Positions 11,926-24,894 of a DNA stretch of 64,000 nt are shown here, one piece after another. The notes under the pieces are model-generated. The model did no database searches and had not been told where the DNA came from. It worked only from the letters and a program-made list of their open reading frames with translations. The position numbers were made by a program, and so were the translations under genes. Where the stretch lies: positions 1,612,001 through 1,676,000 of the forward strand of contig JBCAML010000011.1 in assembly GCA_038503075.1 (NCBI GenBank). Reading direction: 5' to 3'. Every line of letters starts with the position of its first letter. The stretch's first letter is position 1. Source of the DNA: Gyromitra esculenta (lineage: Eukaryota; Ascomycota; Pezizomycetes; Pezizales; Discinaceae).

Positions 11926-13126
11926 CTAAAAATCCTGCCTTAGCTCCGGCCAACCCCAGCAATAGTAATCGTTTTTGCTGATGAAATCCAACCATTCGCG
12001 ATATGCATCCGGTTGAGCTGGGACCTCGATAGGGTTGGCCAGGGCTTGAGCTCCTTTCATCAAACGCTTAACTTCAGCTGAATGATCTTGCTCGGAGACA
12101 TAGGCTCTCGTTGGCCATGGGAGGCAGAGGCTGGGGTTGACGTATTGGGGGGGCCAGTCGCTCTCCTCGGAGTAATAATTTCTGGTGCAATCGTCGATGG
12201 TATCATCGCTATGAATTTCAGTGGGATCTATTGCGTGTTCCTCCATGTCGAATCTGGGCACGGTGAGGTTGCCAAAGTCTTCCATTATGTGATCCTCCAT
12301 GTCGAATCTGGATACGACGAGATTGTCAAAAATTTTTTCAAGGTCCGAGACGCCTTCATGAGAATACGAACTGGTAGCGGCAGCGACAGACGAACATAGT
12401 TCTTGCTCGTGATACGACTCGTCGGCAGCAGCACCGGACACGGATGCATACGGTTTTTGTTCTTGGGAAAAATCTTCAGGAGTTGTAACGGTAAACTTAG
12501 GTAGTTCCTGCTTGGGAGACGGACCTTCAGTAACGACATTGACCGCGGCGGGCGAAGTTGGTTTTTCCTGTCCACGAAGCAAATCCTCAGCAGTGGCAGA
12601 TGTGGACGGTTCTTTATCATTGCGAATCCGAAAGACGACTTTATCAGCCTTGTAAGACGAGTTTTCATCATCAGTGGCAGACGTCGGTGACTGCGGCCAG
12701 TCGTCAGAAAGCTCTGGATCAAGCATATACCGTCTAATAGTTGGCCTCCTCCTCAAAATCCCTCCAACATACGTAACAAGCTCGTGCATGAAGTCGTTGA
12801 CCCTTAAACCCCTCTAAATCAGCACTACTCCCTCCTCTCATCCCCCAGAGAAAGAAAAAAACTTACTTATCTCGTTGGACGGTGATATCCCACTTGCCTG
12901 CAGCACTTGGTCCCCAATAGCGTAAACCGATGCCATAGCTGATGTATCTATCGAGCCAGCGTTCCCATCTACATTTCCCCTTCGAGGAGCCTCGAAGGCC
13001 GATGATGTTCTTAAATTCCAGCAGGTCACTCATAACCTCGTCCCAGAGCTTCTTCATCTCATCGTCACCGAGGCCGCATTTTTTTTGCAAATTTGCGATC
13101 GTAGGGAATCTGCGTTGGGACTTCAT
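11926..13126 (-). CDS. Hypothetical protein, two exons, 378 aa
   Basis: Exon 1 is 13126-12867 and exon 2 is 12802-11926. The 64-nt intron has a GTAAGT donor and a TTTAAG acceptor, and joins ...TVQRDK to VNDFMHELVTY in frame. I recognise no family. The N-terminal ~110 residues are compact and rich in tryptophan and basic residues (KCRWERWLDRY; ILRRRPTIRR). The middle (about 120-240) is low-complexity Ser/Thr/Glu/Ala, probably disordered. Residues ~247-276 hold a tandem duplication: NLVVSRFDMEDH is followed by NLTVPRFDMEEH. The C-terminus again has conserved-looking aromatics (WLDFISKNDYYCWGWPEL). No signal peptide or membrane segment is seen. The ATG at 13126 is the first in frame, and a T-rich tract lies about 150 bp upstream. 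The gene stands alone between long spacers. That it is coding is supported by two long frames joined by a clean intron; its role is unknown. Confidence 0.65.
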
Positions 13127-16100
13127 TTTGGATGAAGGGATCTAAGAAATGTGGTATTTGTGTGGGAGGAAAGGAGGAATGAGGTGTAAGTGAGGTGGGT
13201 ATATAAGGGGATGAAAAGCGTTCATTTAGGCTGGGATGATATGTAGAATGTAATTTTGGTGCTGGTATGTGTGAGAGAGAGTTTTTTTTTTTTTTTTGAG
13301 AAGGGAGAACTCCTTGAGAAAATTCTATGTTTCCAGTCCGTGATACCATGCGACTACGTAAATGTATGCGAAGTCTAGTAAAATATATGGATCATTTCCT
13401 GCCCCGTTTTATGGGAGGCGAAGGTTATCGCCGATATTACTAGAATGGCTGGTCAAGCTTAAATCGAGTGAATTTTAATACGACTATGACATGTCAATCA
13501 CAAAAAATCACTCGATATATCCAGTAATACATATTCTCGACTTAGTGAGATAATGGATATGTAGCTGTAAGAAGCTGCTGCTGAAGTGCTGCTCAAATGA
13601 TGTATTGTATTAAAATGTTTTACAGTCTATAATTTAAGATGGACAATAAATTGGCGCAATGACACATGTAACTTACCGGTTTCGAGGGTTAGCCAAAAAG
13701 TAGCCCCTTGGATACATGTAATTCCCTGGGACTCTTGGCATCTTAAAGGTCTAATAGGTCATGAAAGGTGCAATTATCTGTAGAACCTTATTGCCTAAAA
13801 GGTACTCGTGAATTTCATGTGCTTCGTATCATAGCTTTTTCAGTTGGTCTTGAGCTCTTGCGTATGTTCTTTAATTTCCGCTCGGGGTTTGTGGTGGATT
13901 GAGGTCATCCATCTTTCTCTTAGACGGAGGGTATATTACTAAAAATGAAGAAACAGCCGGAGAAAGCTAATTAAAGATAAGAAAGTACATTTGGATCGGC
14001 TAGCTATAGAACTACAAGTATTTTTGGTATCGACGAGGGAGCGCGGGTCATTGGTTCAATGTATGTGCAACGGACATTCGTGGGATTCAGTGCTATAGAT
14101 GAATTTGGAATCAAGAGATTTTCTGGAGAGATATTACTGCATATAGTATTGTGTGGCCTAGGCTTGGGAAATATACAAGTTGTTAAGCATCTCGAGTGCT
14201 TTTCCATGACCAGACGTGTGGTTGGCGCATAACTGAATTTACCGAAAAGGGATCATGATTAAGTAAGGGTACTATGTAGTATAGCATAAACGTGTGCACT
14301 TAATACTTTGATGATTACGTGATTTACTAAAGTCGCGTACGGCTTATATGTGTTGTGGTTAATATTATTCGTGTCGATTCCTATGCGGCACAGCAACCAC
14401 ATCGGTACCGTCAGACTATAGCTGCTTAGATCAGGTATTCACATGCATTGTATATCAAGCTTAGAGGGGCTCTGTATTGATGAACCAAAAGCCCGAACGA
14501 ATTGCATACAAGCACAATAGGACGAATGTCGGCATCCGGCAAGCGCTTCAAAATGGGATGGAGCTTAGAGTAAGCGATTTAATAGACGTCGAAAAAAGAC
14601 GAATATATTCGCCGTGCTGTGCAGCTGGGCCGAGCGCTCGTCGCGTCGGTTTTGAAGAGGGGTTTTTACGTTAGCGATAGATGGAATAGAACGTCTCGAA
14701 TACCGTCAAGATCTCAGACAGGTGGCCAAAGAGTACTGCGGGTGATCCCCGTTGACGTTCTTTGTTTGTTGCAGGCAACCCCTTGGAATTGGTAGGGATC
14801 AATGTTAGCCCCTCTCCCCCTCCTTTTGGTACAACGGGCGTCGCACAACCCAAGGTCCTTCTAGCTACCAAGTTTCATATCCTCGAGAGTCTTCCAGGTT
14901 AGAGGAAGCATTTGTCGCTACAATTGGCTCCTGGCCTGAGTACATGTATTTCTTAGGTTTTGGTATGTTCCTGATCTGACCCGATAGGCTAGGTCTAGCG
15001 ATAAGACTAGATCTGACCGGGCGCTAGGAACATTACCATGTGGTTGAGAGCAGCAGGAAGAGGAACAGCGGAAATAAATAAGATCCGGATTGAATAGGGC
15101 ATCTTCACGGCCTTCCTGTCTTTGCCTCCGCTCCGTAGCTGCTGGGTTATTACGTGACGACTTTGATATCACGAACACCGGTTATATCGACTAATCCATT
15201 ACTGTAGACGCTTCGCCACCTCGAAAGGAGCTATTCTCGAGGCCCCTTCCCTACCCATCCGCCCAAACGACGAGACTCGGTACAAAGGCAGGCTGCCGAA
15301 GCCTGAACGCTTGTTTCCAAAAGAAGGCAGCCAACGTAGCTGGAACCTTATCACAATGAAAGAAATGAGAAAGCCATTGCATCCTAGCTAAGGCCTCCAT
15401 ACTACTGTGCATGTATGGACATGTAGCCAAGACAGCATTGGCTTTCTCTTAATTTTGTGTCTATTGTTATTTCCAGTGTATCGAGAGAGGGTAAAATCAT
15501 TATCATTGTCTCTCCTATTTCGCGATCGGGTTTGTCTTGTGCAGACGATGTTGGACCGTCGTGGGAGAGATATTCCTCGTTCTGAATCGTTGGTTGGGAC
15601 ATCGTGTGTGGGGCTCATTTAGCATTCGCTCGGTAAACAACCCCTCCTTCCCTGCGCCTCACCTTCCTCCCCCAATCTGTGCTATTTTTCGCTTCCCGAC
15701 CTCTATTGTGCTTCTCCAACCGCTATCGTTGTTTTAAACTGCTACCTATTGCGCTTCACTGTCCGCGTGTCCTGCTTCCTCTTCCTCTCCCACCGCTTCT
15801 CCTCCTCCTCCTTCCCTTTCACCCCTTTCACCCTTTCATCTCTACTTGCTCATCCACGTTAATCCCATCTTCCTCTCTTTCGGTGTTTCTCTTCTCCATC
15901 TTCAGAGAGAGAAGCTTTCACCCACTTCTGCTTTCTTTGTAAGAATACCATTCCTTACTGCCATTTTAATTGCCATCTTTCATAGCAATGTGATACACCC
16001 TCCTCGCCCCCTTTTCCATTCTGCTATCTTTCAATGGGGTTGAGCCGCATTGCAGTTACTATACCTTACTTGTTTCGCTGGCCCTGGGTGCGACAACGCA

Positions 16101-16253
16101 TCGAGGTTCATTAAGCGCTGACCTGTCTTGAGCTTAGACCTTCTGAAGTCGATACATCTACCACAGCATAGCCAAGCGCTTGCCCCTCCATCAACCCTTT
16201 CTACCGCTACTACCGCTACTATTCCGCAGAGAACAGACAAAGAGTAGGAAACA
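13127..16253. other. Intergenic spacer, promoter side of two divergent genes
   Basis: This lies between the hypothetical gene (transcribed leftward) and the MAP kinase (rightward), so it carries both promoters. It holds a 15-base T run at 13280-13296, a short inverted repeat around 13463-13535 (ATCGAGTGA / TCACTCGAT), and the pyrimidine-rich MAPK leader from about 15640. The open frames at 14004-15180 overlap on both strands and resemble no family. Confidence 0.5.
15771..15850 (+). promoter_or_regulatory. Pyrimidine-rich promoter/leader tract of the MAP kinase gene
   Basis: An almost pure C/T run on the coding strand (CTTCCTCTTCC, CTCCTCCTCCTTCCC and similar) lies about 400-480 bp upstream of the MAPK ATG. 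CT-rich tracts just before transcription starts are typical of strongly expressed filamentous-fungal genes. The exact start site and any leader intron cannot be fixed from sequence. Confidence 0.45.
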
Positions 16254-17634
<1,381 letters not shown>

Positions 17635-19009
17635 AATTGACGGGTGAGCTTTCGATTTGGAAAGACGGGGAAGGGGGGGTTGAATGAATTGGGCGAGCGA
17701 AGCTCGAATTTTGTGGCAGACAGGTGGACAAAGTGGACAGGGTGGGTCGGAAATGTGTTTTTTGCTTTTTTTTTTTAAGGTTCTTGGGATTTAGGAATTT
17801 TTAGCCCATGGTTTGATTTTATTTTTTATTATGCTATATATCAATGATACCGGTAGTTCTATTTTCTTGGGGGGTAAGGTGTTTTAAAAAAAGAGATTTT
17901 TCTTTTTTTTTTTACGTGTTGCGAGTTAGAGTGCAAGGGAGGGGAAATTGAGCTTTGATAGGTTGATGATTTGCGAGCTTATTGCCTCTGGAACAAATCA
18001 AACTAAACGGGACCTACATGTAATTACGAGATTGAAAACAAGCAGACAGATTTTGTTTTTCACTGCTGGTGGATCGCGTGGGAATTTTAGGGTTGATTGG
18101 AAAGTTGTAGCATCCCTAATCACCCAGTCAGACGGAAGCACGGTCTAGTTCTTTGGAGAGCAGCCTTCAAAGAGCCAAGGAAAAACATTCAAGCACATGC
18201 AGATAGAGTACATGGGCACTTATTGGTTGCCTACTCTCTACTGTATTGCACTTACGCAAGTCATAGCTGCTTTTGCGTGCCGTGCCAATTCTGTTAAAAA
18301 GAAAGGAGACGTTTGGACGCGTTTGACGTGCATACATACGTCACTTCCCCTCCTCATGGGTCACGACTCGTAAATAACCCGACGATATAAACCAGAGAAG
18401 CAGAAAAAACGAACGAAAAAATATTCAAAAAAAATACATAATTGTGAACACTAGTCAGTGGATGAACCAGAAGCCACAGGGACCCATCGTGATAGAAGTG
18501 GGGAGCTCATACCTTTTTGCTCTCCAGGTTGAAGTTGTGGACCTGTGTGTGACCTAGAGTGACGTCGTTGTTGTCGTTGCTGTCGTTGCTATCGAAAACC
18601 GATTTTTGATTGACTGACTGATTTATTGACTGCCCCTCCTCTCTCCCCTCTTCCTCCACACCCCCCACACCCCCAGGAAAGTCTGAATCCTCCATCTGCA
18701 GCAGAGCAAAGAGGGTGTTTATTCGTTTCTTTCCAGTACGTGCTCTAGATACAGATCTTTGGTTCTGCGGCGTTTCGCTTTTTTTATTTATTATTATCTC
18801 TCTCGATTTCTATTTCTTGCTTGCTTTGCCATACACCTGGGCGTACCTACCACCCGTGATAGTATATTCTTGGGTATGGAATATCTCCAGGTCCTTATGC
18901 ATGTGAAACTATATAATATGTCAACATATATATATAAATTGACTGAACAAAGAGGAAGGGACAAGAAAAAGCTAACGAGCGTTATAGCATCCCCATAAAC
19001 ACATCCACA
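17635..19009. other. Spacer between MAP kinase and TPS2
   Basis: It holds the T-rich 3' region of the kinase gene (17755-17910, several runs of eight or more T) and the TPS2 promoter with CCCCT elements. A 61-codon minus-strand frame (18695-18513) ending at a splice-like AAG|GTATGA is the only coding hint, and it has no convincing second exon. Confidence 0.5.
18347..18649. promoter_or_regulatory. Three STRE-like CCCCT elements upstream of TPS2
   Basis: CCCCT (reverse complement AGGGG) occurs at 18347-18351, 18633-18637 and 18645-18649, that is 360-660 bp before the TPS2 start codon. In yeast, Msn2/Msn4-type zinc fingers bind this stress-response element in trehalose genes. A 5-mer is common by chance, so only the clustering and the gene context argue for function. 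Confidence 0.3.
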
Positions 19010-22000
19010 ATGAACATGAACGACCCCACATCGGCTGGCCCGCCACCACTCCAAGCAATGCTGATGTCACGGCAGATATCAGCACCCGGTGGATCGAAGC
19101 CTCTCAGGCCGTCGCCGCTTGCTACTGCGACTTCAATTGGGGCGATTCAGGATAAGGCTGTTACGATGACGGGGCCAAAGAGTGGACATGAGGGGCTGAA
19201 GCTTTCGGGGAAGATTATTTCTGCGGCGTGCTTTTTGCCGTATTCGCTGGGGTATCGGAGAGGTGGTGAATGGGTTAGTAGTTTTGTCCCTTTCTCTCTT
19301 CCGCTTTTCCCGCCCCCCCCTCCCACGTATTGGTTGTGTAGAGGGGTTGTGATTGATGTGGTGTAGGAACTCTTCCCGAGACGTGGTTCTTCGGCATTAT
19401 ATGACGCGATTAGGAACTTAACTGCTTCAGAATCGCCATGGGAGACTACGCTCGTTGGGTGGGCTGGTGAGATTCATGAGCTCCCTGCGGTTAAGCAGCC
19501 CCGGACAGCCCCCCATGGAGGTTCGAAAAGTCCTAGACAGTCGCCGCTGCCGATGGCGGCGAGCTTTGCGCCGCAGATGTCGAGAACTAAATCGTATCAC
19601 GTACCGCCGCCTGTGCCATTGATTAAGCATGATGGAAACAGGATGACGATGAAGGCAGATTACGGGAAACAAGAGGATGTAGAGGTCACGATTTGTAAAG
19701 AGGATAGAGATGATCTGGAGGTACTGTTGGCGGAGAAGGGGGAAGACGGTGGATGGGGGAATGTAGTCCCTGTGTGGGTTGGAGATGATGAGGATGGTAC
19801 AATGAGATTAGGGGGAGTAGATCGGTGGAGGAATTATGCGGAAAGGGGTGGGTTATCATTTCATGATCTTACTCGACTTTCCTTACTACGCTTTCCGAGA
19901 GGGTACATTCTAGTTTGATAGGATTGCAATCGCTGACTTGGGCCGAAAGTTATCTGGCCGCTATTCCATTACATTGTTCCTCAAGACTTCTCCCCGAACG
20001 AAGGCTCTGCTCTACAGGAACGCTCCTGGTGGCGCGACTATGTTGAATTCAATAATTCTTTCGCCGATGCGATTATGAAGGTTTACAAGCCTGGGGACAT
20101 CGTCTGGGTTCACGACTACCACCTACTACTGCTGCCAGAAATTCTACGCCAGAGAGCGGGCAAAGATATTTATATTGGCCTGTTCATGCATGCGCCATGG
20201 CCCACCAGCGAGATCTTTAAAGTTCTCTCTCGTCGTAAACCCATTCTGTCGGGAATGCTTGCGGCCAACATGCTTGGTTTCCAATCCGACACTTACAAAA
20301 ACCATTTTATATCGTGCTGCAAGCGACTCCTTGGTTACACCGAAAGCATCAATGCCGAGGGAGAAGTAACGGGCGTAGATACGCACGGGGCGCACTGCGC
20401 CGTCGAGGCTCTACCTATCGGGATTGATGCGGAGAAGCTTCTGAAGGCGGCTGAAAGTGCCAGCATTACTGCTAAGATGGAAATCATCAAGAATGCGTAC
20501 ACGGGTCGCCAGATTATTGTTGGCAGGGATAGGCTCGATAGCGTGCGCGGGGTCGTGCAGAAGCTGAGGGCTTTTGAAATGTTTCTGGACTTGTATCCGG
20601 AGTTTATCGGGAAGGTATGTTTCTTTTGTGGTGGGAGGGTTGTTTTCTTTTTGCCTTGCCTTGCCTTACCTACCCCTCGATGTGCCCCGCAATCGTGCTT
20701 GGCGCGCGGGACACTATGCTGTCACTTTTGAATCTACCGCGCGCTAAAATAATGCTTCGTTTACCTATTTATTACAGGTGGTCCTTATCCAAGTCACTTC
20801 TCCATCCTCGCTATCACAATCCTCCACGATCGAGCATCAGGTGGCCGAATTGGTGTCGCATATTAATGGAAAGTACGGATCACTACACTTTTCCCCAGTC
20901 CAGCATTACCCGCAGTACCTAGAGCCGGAAGAATACTTTGCGCTTCTACGCGTCGCGGATCTTGGCCTCATCACTTCCGTCCGTGATGGTATGAACACGA
21001 CCTCACTAGAGTACATCGTCTGTCAAAAAGCCAAATACGGTCCAGTCATCCTATCCGAATTCACCGGTACTGCCGAATCCCTCACGGACGCGGTTATCGT
21101 CAATCCAACCAACACCAGAGGAGTCGCTGACGCAATTGCCACCTGTCTATCTCTCAAAGAAGAGGAGAAACGCTATCTCCACAGAAAACTATACGATTAC
21201 GTTACCACCAACACCGTCCAGACTTGGAACTCGTCGTTCCTAGACAAACTTCTCGCGGAACTATCCTATCAATCCACGCATCCAATGACACCATCACTCA
21301 ACCGACGGCAGTTCTACGAGGCTTATAAGATCGCGGGCGAAGGGAAGGGGAAGCGGCTATTCATGTTTGATTACGATGGAACCCTTACCCCCATCGTGAC
21401 AGACCCGGAGATGGCTATCCCGGCCGACAAGGTCGTCAGGAGCATCAAGCGTCTTGCGCAGGAAGAAGGAAACCAAGTTTGGATTATTTCGGGCCGCGAC
21501 CAGAAGTTCTTGGAGGAGTGGCTGGGCCACATTGGCGAACTCGGATTGAGCGCGGAGCATGGGTGCTTTATGAGGATGCCCGGAAGCGAGACGTGGGAGA
21601 ATTTGGCGGAGAGTGTGGATATGGGGTGGCAGCAGGTTGCTATGGACGTGTTTGCGAGATATACCGAGCGTACTCAAGGTATGTATTCTCTCCTTGTCCT
21701 TCCCTGTTTCGCATTAGGGGATGGTGGCTGATTTGCTCTCGAATAGGCTCTTTCATCGAGCGTAAAACTGTAGCCGTAACCTGGCACTACCGCCGCGCCG
21801 ACCCAGAACACGGCGCTTTCCAGGCCCGCGAATGCATGGCGGAGCTATCGAAACTGATGAACGACCTTGGCCACGACGTGGAAGTCATGACCGGGAAAGC
21901 GAATCTCGAAGTTAGACCAAAATTCGTCAACAAGGGCGAGATCGCAAGAAAGCTCGTCGAGAACTCTGTCGATGGGCCACCAGGATTCGTGTTTTGTGCC

Positions 22001-22273
22001 GGTGATGACACCACCGATGAAGGTACGGATCCACTCTGCCCACATACGAGCTCTGCTAACATGGTTGTAGATATGTTTCGAGCCCTCCAGAAAGCGGATC
22101 TTCCTAAAGAAACAGTGTTTACAGTCACTGTAGGCCCGTCTTCGAAAGAGACGGAGGCGGCGTACCATCTGCTGGAGCCATCTGATGTAGTCGATAGCAT
22201 CGGGTTACTAGTCGGGACTGTAACATTGGAGGATATCGCAAGAGCTGGTGGTGAAGGGAAGGCGAGTCTTTAA
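19010..22273 (+). CDS. TPS2: Trehalose-6-phosphate phosphatase (Tps2-type, TPS-like + HAD domains), 929 aa
   Basis: Catalyses the second step of trehalose synthesis, trehalose-6-phosphate to trehalose, as a cytosolic subunit of the trehalose synthase complex. Exons: 19010-19273, 19367-19847, 19950-20614, 20778-21678, 21747-22022, 22071-22273; all introns are GT-AG and in frame. The N-terminal two-thirds is a glycosyltransferase-20 domain (ELFPRRGSSALYD, VIWPLFHYIVPQDF, HDYHLLLLPEILR at ~303), as in Tps2/Tps3/Tsl1 proteins. The C-terminal third is a HAD phosphatase: FMFDYDGTLTP (DYDGT at 668-672, nucleophile Asp668), IISGRD, and GDDTTDED (856-863). Intact HAD catalytic motifs argue for Tps2 rather than the regulatory Tsl1/Tps3. 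The first ATG (19010) precedes a disordered N-terminus; a second ATG two codons later is an alternative. It lies 1.4 kb downstream of the co-directional MAP kinase. Very secure. Confidence 0.94.
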
Positions 22274-23182
22274 TTCGTAGTTGTACGTGGATGGGTGTGT
22301 GTTTTTCGTGTTGATAACAAAACAGTAGGTAAGACTATATAAAAACCAGATCTGCTGAATAGGACAAAGATGGGCTTATTTCATTTTATTTTCTGCTATT
22401 TTCATTTCATTTTATTTTATTTTATACTGCCGTTGTTTCTTTCAGTACACAGCGTCGGGTTTCGTCGGTTATACGCCGGATTGATGTTAAGGATGGAAGG
22501 AGGAGGAGGGGGAAGAGGGTCGCGGATATATATCATATATAGAGAGGGTCGTGCTGAATCGATTGAATGAATTGAATATGGGTAATAGAATTGGTGGTCT
22601 GCTTTTTGTGATTTGGTTGGTATTTGTGTTGGGTAGCTGGCGGGGTATGGTTGAGGTAGGTTCGGGCGGTGTCGTGGAAATGTGACTTCGAGTGATGGAT
22701 TGTGATCTGAAGTATGCCTTGCTGTTTCAATAATTCTGTACTTTTTATAGTTTTCCACTTTGCATATAACTACTTCCTGGCGCAGGTGCTTAGGAGGTAT
22801 ATTTCTGCCTCGTGAGCCGCATAGGGTGGATCCTAGGATGCGGGTTTATGTAACTCGCTTCCCCGCTATGCTCGGTGCTTGTGGGTAACACTCCTACCGC
22901 CCTCAGCTTGGGTTTGTGTAGGAGAGGAGCTCCAGGTTCTGTGGCACTTTTGTCTGGCGGGCTCAGGGGCATATATACAATTGCTTAGCCACCACGGATG
23001 CTAGCAGTGCCTGTTTAGTTGCTATTTTCTCGGGCGCGGTAGATGTCTTTCATAGGATATCACTCGATTTTCTCTGGCTCTATTCCTCCCCATTGTATTA
23101 ACGATATTCAGCATATGCACATTACCCCCATTTCAAACACCATCCACAAGCACAAAAGCAATAACGCCATCCCCCCCCACCG
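22274..23182. other. Spacer between convergent TPS2 and COG5
   Basis: The 3' ends of both genes face each other. It contains an ATTTTATTTT-type AT-rich block at 22378-22426, suitable for polyadenylation of TPS2, and otherwise nothing recognisable. GC content rises sharply near 23150 where COG5 ends. Confidence 0.5.
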
Positions 23183-24379
23183 CTACCTCCCCAGACTCCC
23201 CACAGCGCCCACCATAACCGCAACCTCAAACTCGCCCCTGCCCTCCTCCGCCAAATCAACATCTAGTCCCCTCAACACACACCCCCTGACCCCTTCTCTA
23301 ACTCTATCCCTGCCCCCCCTCAAAATCCTCGCATTCGCGCCTCCCCTGGCAACCACGTCCTTGACCCTCGGCTCCCACCCGGCAGCAACAGACCTAAAAA
23401 ACGACGTTGACAGCGCACCGGTATCCAGTTCCACCAGCACATCAGCATCCAGCCCGACGCCCGCCAACATCCCCTCGACCGCAACCAGCGTCCTGCACCT
23501 CGCCGCCACCTCCGCCAGCGTCCTCTCCAGCGTCGTCAGCGCCGTCAGCGCCCTCGTCAGAACCGCGATCGCGCCCGCGACCTGCGCGTTCAGAAACGCC
23601 TGCACGGTGGCCGTCAGCGCGCGCGGCTGCAGCAGATGCAGCGTCTGCAGCGCGGCCGTCACCAGCGGCTTCTGCGCCTCGGCGACCACCGCCGGATCGA
23701 CCTGGAACGCCGTGGCGCCGACCTGCTGCGGCAGCAGCGAGAACGCGGCGATGGCCTCGCGCGAGCGCAGGGCCAGCGCCGTTTCGGCCGGGGCGACGAC
23801 GAGGCTGTGTAGATCGCGCGCGAGCTCGACGCCGTCCATGGCGGCGGCGTTCGCGGCGAGGAGCCGGCGCAGCTCGAGGACGGAGCGCGCGGCGCGGACC
23901 ATGGGGAGGTCGTGTTCTGGTTTTTGGGCGGAGAGCTGGATCTCGAGCTGGCGCGCGAGGGCGAGGGCGCGGCCGAGCTCGCGGAGGAGGGAGGTGGTGG
24001 AGTGGAGGTTCTGGCAGGCTGTTGCCAGGGCTGTTGCGGTTTCGGAGCGCTGGATTATGGCGGTTTCGAGGCGGGCGTAGGCGCTGTTGAGGGCGGCGGT
24101 CTGGGACTCGATCGCGGCGAGGATGCGGGTCGCGGCGGTGTGGGAGGCGGCGGTGTAGTTTAGCAGCGGGAGGGAGGAGGTGGTGGTCAGGGTGTGGATG
24201 TGGGTGTCGATCTCTTGCAGGTCGAAGAGGACGCGGGAGAGCGGGGTGGAGAGGTCGAGGGTGGGGTCGGAGGGGTCATTGGTGGTGGCGATGAGGGTCG
24301 AGGCGAAGGCGTGCGGGGAGAAGGCCGGGGAGAGGAAGGTCTCGTAGTCTATGTAGGAGATTTCGGAGGCGGCGGACAT
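23183..24379 (-). CDS. COG5: Conserved oligomeric Golgi complex subunit 5 (COG5), 398 aa, intronless
   Basis: A subunit of the COG tethering complex, which captures intra-Golgi retrograde vesicles. The N-terminal block YIDYETFLSPAFSPHAFAS, followed by LSTPLSRVLFDLQEIDTHI, is the diagnostic Cog5 N-terminus. The remainder is alanine- and leucine-rich helical, as expected for a CATCHR-type rod. Start ATG at 24379-24377, stop TAG at 23185-23183. Length is in the range I expect for the short fungal Cog5. The gene is remarkably GC-rich, with G/C at most third positions, so long spurious open frames appear on the opposite strand; these should be ignored. It lies convergent to TPS2 and co-directional with the F-box/ankyrin gene. 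Confidence in the family is high. Confidence 0.88.
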   Translation of the reverse strand: MSAASEISYIDYETFLSPAFSPHAFASTLIATTNDPSDPTLDLSTPLSRVLFDLQEIDTHIHTLTTTSSLPLLNYTAASHTAATRILAAIESQTAALNSAYARLETAIIQRSETATALATACQNLHSTTSLLRELGRALALARQLEIQLSAQKPEHDLPMVRAARSVLELRRLLAANAAAMDGVELARDLHSLVVAPAETALALRSREAIAAFSLLPQQVGATAFQVDPAVVAEAQKPLVTAALQTLHLLQPRALTATVQAFLNAQVAGAIAVLTRALTALTTLERTLAEVAARCRTLVAVEGMLAGVGLDADVLVELDTGALSTSFFRSVAAGWEPRVKDVVARGGANARILRGGRDRVREGVRGCVLRGLDVDLAEEGRGEFEVAVMVGAVGSLGR

Positions 24380-24894
24380 GGCGGGGAGCGGGCAACTGGC
24401 GGTGGGGGGCGGAGAGCTTGGTGGGCTGGCTGAGGTGAGGTTTGAATAAGCTTGTGCGGCTTAAAACGCCAAGATGCGATGTGGCTTGGTGCAACGGTGG
24501 TCACGGCCTGTCACTCGGCGCTGGGACGGGGACGGGGACGGGGAGGGGATGGATAAATAATCCTATGCTCCAATCTGCGCCCTCGGAGCGCATTATCCAC
24601 ACAGCTCTCGGCCACGACTGAACAATAACAACTCGGCACAAACCCAGCGCCCCACTCGTGCGGCCATCAGCAGCCATAGCTCGGCTTGCTTCTCTGCCGC
24701 CCTCCATCGCGTGCGCGCTTGCATGCTCGGCTCTGGCCATGCCCTCCCCCAGCCAACACCGCCATCTGGTCTCCAAACCCCTAACCGAAGCTCTAAGACA
24801 CAACAAATCAACGATGAATAGAATCTGCCTAGCCTAAAAGAAGCCATATGTGCTGCCCACAGCCATCCTATCATGCACACAGCCGGCCATCCGG
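24380..24894. other. Spacer carrying the COG5 promoter
   Basis: 515 bp between the ankyrin gene stop and the COG5 start. It contains a G-rich tandem repeat (24523-24548) and no supportable gene; the minus-strand open frames here are GC-driven. Confidence 0.5.
24523..24548 (+). repeat. GGGGAC tandem repeat, potential G-quadruplex
   Basis: Five G runs of 3-4 bases separated by AC or A (GGGACGGGGAC repeated, ending GGGGAGGGG) satisfy the usual four-run quadruplex rule. It lies about 145-170 bp upstream of the COG5 start codon, with the G-rich strand opposite the coding strand. A regulatory role is speculative. Confidence 0.6.

Noticed and set aside
18513..18695. 61-codon acidic minus-strand frame ending at AAG|GTATGA
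   Set aside because: The donor is good, but the best downstream acceptor (about 18294) leads to a stop after ten codons; no family is recognised.
23043..24090. Long plus-strand frames (345 and 227 codons) over COG5
   Set aside because: They are antisense shadows produced by the high GC content of COG5; their compositions are Ala/Ser/Arg-rich without domains.
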